From: CAZHGD01 sp964531735
GTDB taxonomy: Bacteria; Armatimonadota; UBA10988
Assembly: GCA_964531735.1 (NCBI GenBank)
Contig: CAZHGD010000231.1
Coordinates: 1 to 9,178, forward strand
Length of the DNA stretch: 9,178 nt
Direction: 5' to 3'
Below, in pieces: positions 1 to 7,536 of the stretch. The translations under genes were made by a program, and so were the position numbers. The notes below the pieces were generated by a model that saw only the letters and a list, made by a program, of their open reading frames with translations, made no database searches and was not told the origin of the DNA. The stretch's first letter is position 1, and each line of letters begins with the position of its first letter.

Positions 1-721
1 CTCGGGCCACCAGCGCGGCCAGCCCGGCGCGCCGCCGCCCGAGCAGTTCGGCACCGTAGACCTGCTCGGCCAGATCCAACGGCAGCCCGGCCACTTCGTC
101 GGCGGCCACACCGTCGACGACCGTCACCAGCACGGCCGCCACCGCCCGGACCACGACGGCGCTGGGCGCCACCTCGACCCACAGGCGGACGCCGGCGCCC
201 GCACCCGTCACGCACAGCCGGACCGGTGTCAGGCACTCGGTCACCGGCTGCCAGCGGTCCGCGTCGGCGCGCAGCGCGTCGGGCGGGCACGGCAGGCGCT
301 GGGCCCACTCGCCCAGCCACGCCAGGCGCTCGTCGCGAGCCAGCCCGTCCCGCTCGGCCAACACCTGCCGCAGCCGCTCGGCCACGCGGTCGTCTCGCGT
401 TCCGCCGCCGGCCTGAGCCAGCGCCGCCCGCAGCGCGTCGACCGCCAGGTCGGCGCAGTGCTCCTTGCCCAGCGGCAGACCACCCAGGACCGTGCGCAGG
501 TCGTCGGCGGTCAGCACCCGCGCCTGGGCGATGGTCTGGTTGACCACCCACGCGCACACCCAGGCTCCGCAGCGATGCGCGTTCGGACACGGATAGGTCT
601 GGTACTCCGCCGCGGTGACCGTCCCCGCGGCCACCTCCAGGCGGATGGTCAGCCACGGCCCTTGCCCTGGCTCGCCGGCCTGCCCCGAGAGCTGCCCGGC
701 CGCCGCGACGCCAGTCGCCAT
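1..721 (-). CDS. NifU/IscU-like domain fused to SufE-like domain (3' end outside window)
   Basis: The gene starts at ATG 721-719, overlapping the upstream stop as TGATG. AAGGAG (730-735) lies 8 nt upstream. The frame stays open to base 1, giving 240 residues. Residues about 23-104 match the N-terminal scaffold domain of NifU/IscU: YQTYPC (40-45), helix ATIAQ-like segment to LTADDL (70-75), GGLP (80-83), and HCADLAVDAL (88-97) for the family HCSxLAxxAI. C45 and C89 are 44 apart; C63 and C106 of E. coli IscU are 43 apart. The first scaffold cysteine is missing (GQG at 19-21), and extra C51 and C56 are present. Residues about 125-240 match SufE: LGEWAQRLP (136-144), C163 in TECLTPV where SufE has GCQSQV, VVVRAVAAVL (189-198) for AIVKGLIAVV, and RRRAGLAAL (229-237) for SRSQGLEAM. 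SufE accepts persulfide sulfur from cysteine desulfurase SufS; NifU/IscU build Fe-S clusters. Sulfur acceptance via C163 fits the sequence; true scaffold activity is uncertain. The domain match is from memory of the families, not a search. Only a short C-terminal tail should be missing. Confidence 0.8.
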   Translation of the reverse strand, partial: MATGVAAAGQLSGQAGEPGQGPWLTIRLEVAAGTVTAAEYQTYPCPNAHRCGAWVCAWVVNQTIAQARVLTADDLRTVLGGLPLGKEHCADLAVDALRAALAQAGGGTRDDRVAERLRQVLAERDGLARDERLAWLGEWAQRLPCPPDALRADADRWQPVTECLTPVRLCVTGAGAGVRLWVEVAPSAVVVRAVAAVLVTVVDGVAADEVAGLPLDLAEQVYGAELLGRRRAGLAALVAR

Positions 722-1467
722 CAGCGCAGCTCCTTCCGCAGCCAGACGAGCCCGGGCGGCACATACCAAGGCCCGGCGAACTCGCCGTCGTGGGCGGCCA
801 CAAAGCTCAGCCAGGCCAGGTCGACGCCGGCCTCGGTGCCATCGCCACACGTCGCGCACCAGGCATCGAAGTCATGCGCGGCCAGGATCCCGCCGCCGGC
901 CAGGCGCTCCCAACAGTGCTCCAGGTCGCTGCGCGCCGTCGCCTCATCATGGGCACCGTCCACAAAGGCCAGTGCCGCGTCGCCGGGCAGCTCCGCCCAG
1001 GCGGACAGGCAGCGGCTGTCGCCCGACCGCAGCACGGCGTTCCAGTCGGCGTCCAGTTCCTGCAGGTGCCGCCGGGCCACGTCGCCCAGGCTCGTATAGC
1101 CGGGCCACCGCTGCGCCAGCCAGGAAGCGTGCTCCGGATAGACGTCCGGCACCTGCTCGCACGCCAGGTCGAGGTCGAGACTGTGGACCAGGTGGCCACC
1201 GGACAGGCAGAACAGCGCCGTGGTGAACCCGCAGAAGCGTCCGACTTCGACCAGGTCACCACGAGCCCGGAGCGCCAGCCACGCCAGCACCCGCGCCTCG
1301 GCCGGCGCGATCAGCACCGGCACTCCCGCCGCCTCGACGCGGGCCACCAGCACTGCGGCCCGCTGCCAGTGTGGCGTGTCGACGGCGGCGTCGAGCAGCG
1401 GCCGCGCCGCCGCGGCCCAGCACCGCTGCGCGCGGTTGAGCTGCTTCAGCCGCGCGGCATGGTCCAT
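721..1467 (-). CDS. Class I SAM-dependent methyltransferase-like protein (Methyltransf_24 type)
   Basis: 248 residues, ATG at 1467-1465, with GGAGGG (1475-1480) 7 nt upstream. It starts 3 nt after the glycosyltransferase stop and overlaps the next start by one base. The Rossmann-like core shows VEVGRFCG (73-80), the SAM-binding glycine motif in variant form. An acidic strand end follows at LDLD (97-100). FVDGAH (168-173) and GGGILAAHDFD (191-201) match the late strands of this methyltransferase group, whose members often act in surface-glycan or antibiotic pathways. The first 70 residues are a helical extension. No membrane segment or signal peptide is visible. Context between a sugar-transfer fusion and the NifU-SufE gene suggests methylation of a glycan or glycosylated protein, but the substrate cannot be read from sequence. 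Cysteines are scattered (C77, C87, C103, C153, C185, C204, C207) without a cluster-binding pattern. Confidence 0.83.
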   Translation of the reverse strand: MDHAARLKQLNRAQRCWAAAARPLLDAAVDTPHWQRAAVLVARVEAAGVPVLIAPAEARVLAWLALRARGDLVEVGRFCGFTTALFCLSGGHLVHSLDLDLACEQVPDVYPEHASWLAQRWPGYTSLGDVARRHLQELDADWNAVLRSGDSRCLSAWAELPGDAALAFVDGAHDEATARSDLEHCWERLAGGGILAAHDFDAWCATCGDGTEAGVDLAWLSFVAAHDGEFAGPWYVPPGLVWLRKELR

Positions 1468-1470
1468 GGC

Positions 1471-3639
1471 CTAGCCCTCCAGCGCCAGCAGGCGGCGGTA
1501 GCCAGCGACCATCGTCTCGACCGTCAGCTCCCTCGCCAACAGGGCGTAGGCGTTGGCCGCCAACTGGGCGCCCAACTCGGGCGTGTCGAGCAGCCGCTGC
1601 ACGGCCGCCGCGATGGACTCCGCGGTGCGCTCGATGTACAGCACGTCCTGTCCGTCTCGCAGACGGAGCGGGATATCGCTGACCGGTGCCACCAGACACG
1701 GCACCCGGGCGGCCATGGCCTCGAGCATGGCGTAGGGGATGGCGCCCTCGATGTCGGTCGGCAGCACGAACGCGTCGAGCGCGCGCACCACCGGCGCCAC
1801 GTCCGTGCGCGGACCCAGGATGTGGCAGCGGTGCCCGAGCCCGAGCGTCCACATCAGTTGCTGGCACGGCTCGACCTCTTCGCCCCAGCCCACCAGCAGG
1901 CCGGTCACATGCTCGGGCAGCAACGACAGGGCGCGTATCGTCAGCGCCGGGTTCTTGCCCTCGGCGATCCGTCCCACACCGCCGATCACGAAGTGCCGCT
2001 CGTCGCAGCCGAGCTCGGTCCGGACCGAACCGCCGTCGGCGAACTCGGCCAATGAGACCCCGTTGGGCACCACCGCGTAGCGCGGATCCGGCCCGGCGTG
2101 GCGCGACAGTTGCTGCCGCACGGCCTCCGACACACACGCGAACGCGTCCACGTGGTGGTTGAGTGGGTGCCGGACCAACTCGACCTCGTGCGGGAATTGC
2201 GTGTGGACGATGGCCACCACCCGTCGCGGTCGGTGACGCGCCAGAGCCAAGGCTTCCAGCGTGATCGGGTTGTTGTAGAACAGCACGGCGCTCGGACGCC
2301 CGTGGTCGATGGCCGCCGCCAGCGCCACGGCGCGGTCGTGTTCGTCGCCGCTGAGGTGACGCACGGGCCAGCGCCGGAAGGCCGGCGCGAAGTGCCCGTC
2401 GGCCTCGGCCCGCGACACCACCAACTCGACGTCGGCCACCTCGCTGAGCCCCTGGCACAGCAGCAACAGATGCCGCTCGCCGCCGCCCGCGATCAGCCAC
2501 GGAGGCACACACAGCAGCCGCTGTCGCGCCGCCCCGTTGGGCCCTGGCGCCGTCCGCGCCGGCACCAGCAGCTCCACCTTGGCCGTCGCCGGCGCGGGAT
2601 GCCGCACGGCGTGCGCCACCAGCTCCGGCGCGGCCACCGCCCGCATGCAGGCGCAGTCGTGGGCTGTCGCGGTACAGAGCGGCTGACCGTCGAAGTCGCC
2701 GCACGGCCAGCACGGTAGACCGACTGGCTTGAGCGCCGTGTAGCTGTCGGCGGTGCCCAGCCGCCAAGCCGGGTCGATGTGCGAAAACAGACCAACCACC
2801 GGCCGTCCGAACGTGGCGGCCAGGTACAGCAGGCCACTGTCGACACCGACCAGGCCGTCGCTCAACCACAGGCAACCGGCCGCCTCCTCGACCGACAGCC
2901 GCCCCGTCAGGTCGGCGCCGCCCGGTGGCACCTCCAGCCCCGCGACCGCCTCACTGCACAGCACCACCAGACCTCGCGCCGGGTCGTCCTGGTGCAGCCG
3001 CGCCAGGATGCGGTTCACCTCGGCCACCGTGAGGCTGCGCGAACGCGGCCGCCCGCTGGAGAAGGGCGCCACGGCCAGCAGCCGAGCGCCCGCGGCGACA
3101 CCACCAGCCGCGAGCCGCTCCCGCGCCGCCTGCTCGACCGCAGCGGGCAGGTGCGGTGGCGGTGTGGCGAACCGCTGGACCGCGACGCCCGCCGCCGTGG
3201 CCATCACCTGCACGCGATCCTGGCCGTCTGCCGGCAGAATGGCCTGCAGATCGAGCTCCAGCACCGGGCGGGCCAACGACGGCAACGCCTCGCCCGGCGC
3301 CCCGACCGTGGTCAGGCAAGCAAACCAGCGCAACAAGCCGGTGAACCGCCGGTCGGTCACGAAGTGGATGGCGGCAGTCGGGTTGGTGTCGCGTATCGCT
3401 TGCGCCACGGCCAGGGCGAACACGACATCGCCCAGACCGACCCGCCGGTGGATGACCACCGTACGGGCCGCGGTCAGCGTCATCAGGCGGTCCTCAGCCA
3501 GTTCTGCCATCACCTCGGTGTCCGTCAGCGGCTGGTCGGACAGCACATGCTGGATCCCGCCAGGCGTGCGTACCCGCGTCAGGCTACGGCCGCGGTCGGT
3601 GGTCTGGCGCTCGATACGGACAGATGCGCTCACGGCCAT
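1471..3639 (-). CDS. Glycosyltransferase fusion: GT9 (heptosyltransferase-like) + GT4
   Basis: 722 residues, ATG at 3639-3637, with AAGGGG (3650-3655) 10 nt upstream. Residues 1-58 are an extension of unknown role. Residues about 60-345 look like GT9 (ADP-heptose:LPS heptosyltransferase family): GLGDVVFALAVAQAI (68-82) at the N-terminal sugar-acceptor fold, then GVDSGLLYLAATFGRPVVG (265-283) and a trailing cysteine group (C310, C313, C322, C329, C331) typical of many GT9 proteins. Residues about 374-722 look like a GT4 enzyme: GGGERH (385-390), HTQFPHE (479-485), VPNGV (524-528), GRIAEGKNP (556-564), and EGAIPYAMLEAMA (631-643). The usual EX7E motif is EX8E here. Both folds are GT-B, so one chain carries two probable transferases adding successive sugars. 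The upstream neighbour is the tail fibre (16-nt gap). Likely roles are glycosylation of the virion or host surface glycan. Donor and acceptor are unknown, and 'heptose' is only the family name. Confidence 0.88.
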   Translation of the reverse strand: MAVSASVRIERQTTDRGRSLTRVRTPGGIQHVLSDQPLTDTEVMAELAEDRLMTLTAARTVVIHRRVGLGDVVFALAVAQAIRDTNPTAAIHFVTDRRFTGLLRWFACLTTVGAPGEALPSLARPVLELDLQAILPADGQDRVQVMATAAGVAVQRFATPPPHLPAAVEQAARERLAAGGVAAGARLLAVAPFSSGRPRSRSLTVAEVNRILARLHQDDPARGLVVLCSEAVAGLEVPPGGADLTGRLSVEEAAGCLWLSDGLVGVDSGLLYLAATFGRPVVGLFSHIDPAWRLGTADSYTALKPVGLPCWPCGDFDGQPLCTATAHDCACMRAVAAPELVAHAVRHPAPATAKVELLVPARTAPGPNGAARQRLLCVPPWLIAGGGERHLLLLCQGLSEVADVELVVSRAEADGHFAPAFRRWPVRHLSGDEHDRAVALAAAIDHGRPSAVLFYNNPITLEALALARHRPRRVVAIVHTQFPHEVELVRHPLNHHVDAFACVSEAVRQQLSRHAGPDPRYAVVPNGVSLAEFADGGSVRTELGCDERHFVIGGVGRIAEGKNPALTIRALSLLPEHVTGLLVGWGEEVEPCQQLMWTLGLGHRCHILGPRTDVAPVVRALDAFVLPTDIEGAIPYAMLEAMAARVPCLVAPVSDIPLRLRDGQDVLYIERTAESIAAAVQRLLDTPELGAQLAANAYALLARELTVETMVAGYRRLLALEG

Positions 3640-3655
3640 CGTGGTTGCGCCCCTT

Positions 3656-5978
3656 CTAGGCGATGCGAACCGCGTAGAAGCGAAGACGAGTACTGTATAC
3701 GCCGCTTGCCGGGTCGGGGTACTTCATGATCGTCATCGGGTGGAGAGTCTTGCTGGACGACAGCCGCACCGGCAGCGTGAGCGAGCCGGCCGCAACGCCG
3801 CTGGCAGAGCACAGGCCAACACTCCCGATCCAGGTCATGTTGTTGCCCTCGTTCCCGAGTTCGGCCAAGTCGGTCCAGTCGTCGTTGTTGTTGACGCTCC
3901 AGCCGATTCCCAGGTTGATGATATTGGTCGAGGTGCCCGAGCCAGCCCAGACGGCTACCTGTAGTGTCACCAGCCAGATACCGGCGTCGAGGGCGATCGA
4001 CGGGGTGGCATTGTCCCTTTGCGTCAGCCGGCGGCGGCTCATGCCACTGGGCGGCGTGATGAACTCGGTCCAGTTGCTGGCGTCACTACTGCTGACGGTC
4101 TCGCCGACATAGCCAGACGCAACGGCGGTGTCACCGGCACGGCCCTTTATCTGAACGCCGTTGTTGGTGGTCTTCTCGCCGATGGTGTCCACCTTCGGCG
4201 CGCTGCCGAACGTGACCACCCCGGAGAACGTGCGGCTGCCACTGAGTGTCGTCGGTATCCAACCCTCACCCAGTGACGTTTCCGTACCAGTCATCGGAAT
4301 GGCGTTGGCGCCGGGCGTGGTCGTGGCGACCTTGTCGGAGCCGGTCTGATGCGAGCTGGCGTGCGGCGTCGGTGTCCGGGCGTCGGACAGGCGCGCATCG
4401 CAGGCCTGCACGGCGTGCCCGGCGGCGGTGTCCGTACTGGGCACGGCCAGCACTACCGCGCCGGCCACCGCGGTGGTTGCCGCCGGCAGCCAGGCGCTGC
4501 CGAGCGTGGCGCCGGGGCCAGCTTTGGGGATGGCGCCCTCGGCGGCCGTCGTCGTGGCGATCTCATCGGTGCCGCCGTTCTGGTGGCTGGTGTTGTGCGC
4601 TTTGGGCGTCCGGGCGTCGGTCAACCGCGAGTCAGTACTGGCCACGATGCCGCCGTGCGNNNNNNNNNNNNNNNNNNNNNNNNNNNNNNNNNNNNNNNNN
4701 NNNNNNNNNNNNNNNNNNNNNNNNNNNNNNNNNNNNNNNNNNNNNNNNNNNNNNNNNNNGCGCCAGCGCGTCGGTGCCGCCGGTGGCATGGCTCGACTCG
4801 TGTGCCGTCGGCGTCCGGGCGTCGGTCAACCGCGAGTCAGTACTGGCCACGATGCCGCCGTGCGCCGCCGTGGTCTGGCTCGTGTGGCTCGTCAGGTCGG
4901 CGGCGGTCGCGGCGCCGATGTCCGCCGGCGCCAGCGCGTCGGTGCCGCCGGTGGCATGGCTCGACTCGTGTGCCGTCGGCGTGGCCGCCACGGTGACCCA
5001 ACCCGAACCGTCCCACCGCTGCAGCAGGTGCAGTGACTGGTCGAAGTAGAGATAGTCCGCGAAGATCGTGCCGGCCGCGAAGGCATCGGCGGCCGGTGCG
5101 GTGGCCAACATGCCGATGGTCCGCTGCACCCACGCCGTGCCGTACCCGCCGGTCGAGGTCAGCTCGAAGGTCGCGCCGCTCCCGTCGTAGTAGACGTCGC
5201 CGACCGCATACGTCGCACCGGCCGGCGGCCCGAGCTTGGCCTCCAGCGCAATGGCGGCCTGGATGGTGCCGGTGGCCTTGCCCACCGTGTGCAGGCTGCC
5301 GCGCCCGAGGATGCTCAGCACATCCTCGTTGCCGATGGTCTGCGCCACGCCCGTGTCACCGGCGGCCGTGAACTCGGTCATGCCGCCGCCGCTGCCCAGA
5401 TCCAGCCAGTTCAGCCCGTCGTTGGTGTACTGCCACTTGTGGCCCGTGGCCAGATACCGCAGGGCGGGCTCATGGGCGTCACCGTTGCGAGCGTAGAGCA
5501 GGATGTCCGTGTGCTTGCCACTGCCCACGCTCAGCGTGTCCTGGCGCACGCCGGCCGCCTGTGTCCAGGCGGTGAACGCCGATCCACTGACGGTGCCTGA
5601 ACCGAGGAGCAGGCTGTCGGCCGGCGCCTCGCCACTGGTCGCGATCAGGCTGAACGAGCCGATGCGGCCGGCGACATACGTCGGCTGGTCGACGCCGGCG
5701 AAAGGCACCAGGTAGAGCCCGCACGACCCGCTGGTTTCAGCGAACTCCACCGGCACGGTGCTGTTGGAGCCGCAGGGCCACATGCGGCCGCTGTCGTCCT
5801 GCACCAGGGCCAGGAACGCCGGGTACGCCGTGCCACCGGCGGTGAAGTCGGTGAGGGTCACGGCGCCGCCCCAGTACAGACCCTCGCCGTTCGCCCCGCT
5901 GGGATCGAGGAACCGGGCCAGGAAGTCGGTCACGCCGTCGCCCGGCGCGGTGGTCTGATAGCGCGTTCCAACAGGCAT
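3656..5978 (-). CDS. Phage tail-fibre-like protein, split by an assembly gap
   Basis: ATG 5978-5976 is chosen because AAGGAG (5986-5991) lies 7 nt upstream; a GTG directly before it is too close. The N-terminal part (406 residues to the gap) begins MPVGTRYQTTAPGDGVTDF and is a mostly beta-type attachment region. It leads into fibre repeats with HESSHATGGTDALAPADIGA and HGGIVASTDSRLTDARTP. After the N run the repeats continue in degenerate form (AHNTSHQNGGTD, PHASSHQTGSDK). A hinge-like VDTIGEKTTNNGVQIKG follows, then a beta-rich C-terminal tip ending RLRFYAVRIA. SSHATGGTDAL-type repeats and the DTIxEKT motif are familiar from phage tail fibres. The 100 N place the two halves in different frames, but N runs of 100 are placeholders. 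A real gap divisible by three restores one frame (see the gap entry). Minimum full length would be about 760 residues. It probably binds the host surface. The receptor is unknown. Tip DNA has lower G+C than the rest. Confidence 0.86.
4605..4982 (-). repeat. 168-bp (56-residue) tandem repeats of the tail fibre
   Basis: Copies start at a spacing of 168 bp on the right of the gap (4760 versus 4928, identical for 55 bp). The left side repeats 4810-4864 exactly. Each unit encodes a segment running from HGGIVASTDSRLTDARTP through SSHATGGTDALAPADIG to TSHTSQTTAA. The near-perfect DNA identity, beyond protein identity, points to recent duplication or ongoing copy-number change. Confidence 0.9.
4660..4759. 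other. Scaffold gap of unknown true length (100 N) inside fibre repeats
   Basis: Exactly 100 N. The 55 bases left of the gap (4605-4659) are identical to 4810-4864. The 55 bases right of it (4760-4814) are identical to 4928-4982. So the assembly broke inside a tandem repeat. The visible unit is 168 bp (56 codons). If the phase is kept, the missing length is 63 + 168k bases, and each of these values restores the reading frame. Confidence 0.95.
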
Positions 5979-6061
5979 CACTCAACTCCTTCGGAATCGA
6001 ACCCACGGGACGGTGGTAGCCGGTGCCGGCCACCGCAACCCAACTCAGCGCGCCGCCCGGG

Positions 6062-6925
6062 TCAGCGGGTGGTGATGTCGACCCGCTCGCGGCCCGGCAG
6101 GATCTCGTGCGGCAACTCAAAGAGGGCCAGCAACTCAGGCAGCCGGACGAGCCCCAAGCGGTTCTTGCACCGCCCGGCCAGGACCGTCGTGCCGCCCCGC
6201 GCGGTCACCGCCACTTCGACCAACTCGCTCGGCGGCCCGTCGGCACGAGGCGGCAGGACGCGAGCCTCGCCCCCGAGTTGTTTGGCCAGCAACTCCGCCT
6301 CCACCCAGTGCTCGTCGCCGATGCGCGTGGCCAACAGGTGGCACTGCGGCTGCCCGTCGAGGAGGACCAGCGCCCGGGTGGGCAGCACGGTGCCTTCGGC
6401 CAACAGGTACTGCACCTCGAAGTGCGAACCGTTGGCGGGCTGCTCCCAGCCGCCCCACTGGAAGCCGTGGCGCGCGAACAGCGGCGCCATTTCGCGCAAG
6501 CCGCCGGGCTGGCCGAAGTGCAGGGCCTCGCGCGCACCCAGCGGGTAGTGCTCGGGGTTGAGGTCGAACGCCAGCCCCAGGGCGTGCGCCGACAACTGGT
6601 TGGTCGGCGCACCGTCGAGCGTCGTCACCAGCCTCGGCATGAACGCCCCGCCGAAGGTGACCACGCGGTCCAGCAGGCCCTCCGCCGCCACTTCGCGCCA
6701 CGCCGCCAGCAACTGCGCGGCCGCGGCGCGGTGGAACCGCACCGTGCCGTCCAGCACGCCGCCGTCTGGCGCTGCCCGGCCGACCAACTGCGGCACGTGT
6801 ACCGGCTGCAGGTGCTGCTCGACGTAGGTGTCCAGGAATGCCACCGGAGCCCGCGACTCGGCGCGCTCGAATTGCCACTGGACCCGGCCGGCCAGCGGAT
6901 GCGTGGTCTCCTGCGCAATGGGCAT
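6062..6925 (-). CDS. M15-family zinc peptidase (endolysin / D-Ala-D-Ala carboxypeptidase-like) with C-terminal domain
   Basis: 287 residues. ATG 6925-6923 is preferred over upstream codons because GAGGAG (6935-6940) lies 9 nt before it and the upstream reading is unlike protein. Residues about 90-175 carry the M15 signature: SAHALGLAFDLNP (112-124) with zinc ligands H114 and D121, then GFQWGGWEQ (154-162) and HFEV (168-171) with ligand H168. M15 enzymes cut peptide cross-bridges or stem peptides of peptidoglycan (VanY, L-Ala-D-Glu endolysins). The residue three before H168, usually Asp in xDxMHFE, is Asn165. Residues about 176-275 form a second domain: LVLLDGQPQCHLLATRIGDE and VEAELLAKQLGGEARV resemble the copper-amine-oxidase-N-like stalk repeat of cell-wall proteins, a weak match. 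No signal peptide is visible, so release would need a holin or virion delivery. It is the first gene of the operon, 83 nt before the tail fibre, and could be a lysin or virion-bound wall hydrolase. Confidence 0.85.
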   Translation of the reverse strand: MPIAQETTHPLAGRVQWQFERAESRAPVAFLDTYVEQHLQPVHVPQLVGRAAPDGGVLDGTVRFHRAAAAQLLAAWREVAAEGLLDRVVTFGGAFMPRLVTTLDGAPTNQLSAHALGLAFDLNPEHYPLGAREALHFGQPGGLREMAPLFARHGFQWGGWEQPANGSHFEVQYLLAEGTVLPTRALVLLDGQPQCHLLATRIGDEHWVEAELLAKQLGGEARVLPPRADGPPSELVEVAVTARGGTTVLAGRCKNRLGLVRLPELLALFELPHEILPGRERVDITTR

Positions 6926-7062
6926 GACAGGGGGCTCCTCTGCGCGTCCTGCCTTCTGGCGCCACGGGCGGCGACCCCGACACAACGTGGTCAGTTCGGC
7001 AACGACCCGTACGCCGACCTGTGACCTCACTGCGTCACGGCCACACAACCCAACTGGCCCTG

Positions 7063-7091
7063 GTCATACCACAGACGGCGCGGCATTGCAA
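7063..7091 (-). promoter_or_regulatory. Candidate sigma70-type promoter for the minus-strand operon
   Basis: On the minus strand, TTGCAA (7091-7086) and TATGAC (7068-7063) are separated by 17 bp, each matching consensus at 4 of 6 positions. A TGG precedes the -10 box (extended -10-like). It would give a leader of about 130 nt before the M15 peptidase gene. Chance matches are common, so this is tentative. Confidence 0.35.
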
Positions 7092-7234
7092 TAGTGCGTG
7101 TGAGGAAACATTAGCGCAGTCAACCACTGTCTGATCGTGCGCGAACCAGGCTGGTGGCCGTGGCGCGCTTAGCTGGCCGTCACGTGGTCACCCGGCACCG
7201 GCTCGCGCTACCCCGCCGCATCGCCGACCGCCCG

Positions 7235-7312
7235 GGTGACCCAGCTCCGGCTCCGCTGCGGTTGTAGCACGCGGGGTGCGGGGCGCGCAAGGGCCGGACG
7301 GCGCGGGCCGAA
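7235..7312 (+). repeat. Diverged direct repeat, copy 1 (cassette A, left segment)
   Basis: Aligns with 8337-8413 over 78 positions with about 12 differences (hand count, about 85% identity). It shares the core CGGTTGTAGCACGCG and ends in CCGAA. The hairpin arms that are perfect in copy 2 are mismatched here, so copy 1 looks more decayed. Confidence 0.85.
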
Positions 7313-7347
7313 GTCGCGCCACGACGCCGGGCTATGGTCGCAAACGC

Positions 7348-7450
7348 GTATCACGTCCCCGAGTTTCCGCGAGTTTCCCGAGTTCACTGAAAACCAGTAT
7401 CACGTCCCCGAGTTTCCAGTATCACGTCCCCGAGTTTCCGTCCCCGAGTT
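7348..7450 (+). repeat. Short tandem repeats in cassette A
   Basis: Three identical 21-bp copies start at 7348, 7397 and 7419 and contain TATCACGTCCCCGAGTTTCC. The last two form an exact 22-bp tandem pair (7396-7439). Part copies follow (GTCCCCGAGTT at 7440-7450, and degenerate GAGTTTCC at 7361-7379). There are no spacers of uniform length, so this is not a CRISPR array. Confidence 0.9.
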
Positions 7451-7467
7451 ACGGGAGTGCCCGAGTT

Positions 7468-7499
7468 TCGGTGTCGTGTCGCCCAGGCTGTGCCTCCGC
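7468..7499 (+). repeat. Direct repeat, cassette A, right segment
   Basis: 32 bp containing TCGGTGTCGTGTCGCCC. It matches 8535-8566 at 29 of 32 positions. It also resembles the 24-bp repeat of cassette B, so it may be a degenerate member of the same short repeat family. Confidence 0.8.
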
Positions 7500-7536
7500 T
7501 GCCGTGGTCAACCAGACCGTCCGGTTGCCGGCCGCG

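Larger units (their letters stand above)
6926..7536. other. Intergenic region, mostly repeat-derived
   Basis: No convincing gene. From right to left it holds the first repeat cassette (7235-7499), a plain stretch at 7092-7234 in which I see nothing definite, the candidate operon promoter, and the leader of the M15 gene. Open frames here have no good start context and no recognisable protein character. Confidence 0.6.

Noticed and set aside
790..2055. Long plus-strand open frames opposite the minus operon
   Set aside because: These are high-GC antisense shadows with biased Arg/Pro/Ala/Gln composition and no domains, and the minus frames carry clear protein families and ribosome sites.
4632..4789. 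Frameshift or two separate fibre genes across the N run
   Set aside because: The N run is a 100-base placeholder. Repeat phase predicts a real gap of 63 + 168k, which keeps one frame.
6926..7048. 41-residue N-terminal extension of the M15 peptidase
   Set aside because: Cys/Arg-rich and unlike protein. The ATG at 6925 has a well-placed GAGGAG.
7095..7123. Second promoter with TTGACT at 7123-7118 on the minus strand
   Set aside because: The -35 box is good, but the sequence 17 bp on (CACGCA) is not a -10 box.
7348..7450. CRISPR-like array
   Set aside because: Repeats are 21-22 bp with offsets of 49 and 22, two copies are directly adjacent with no spacer, and there are no cas genes.
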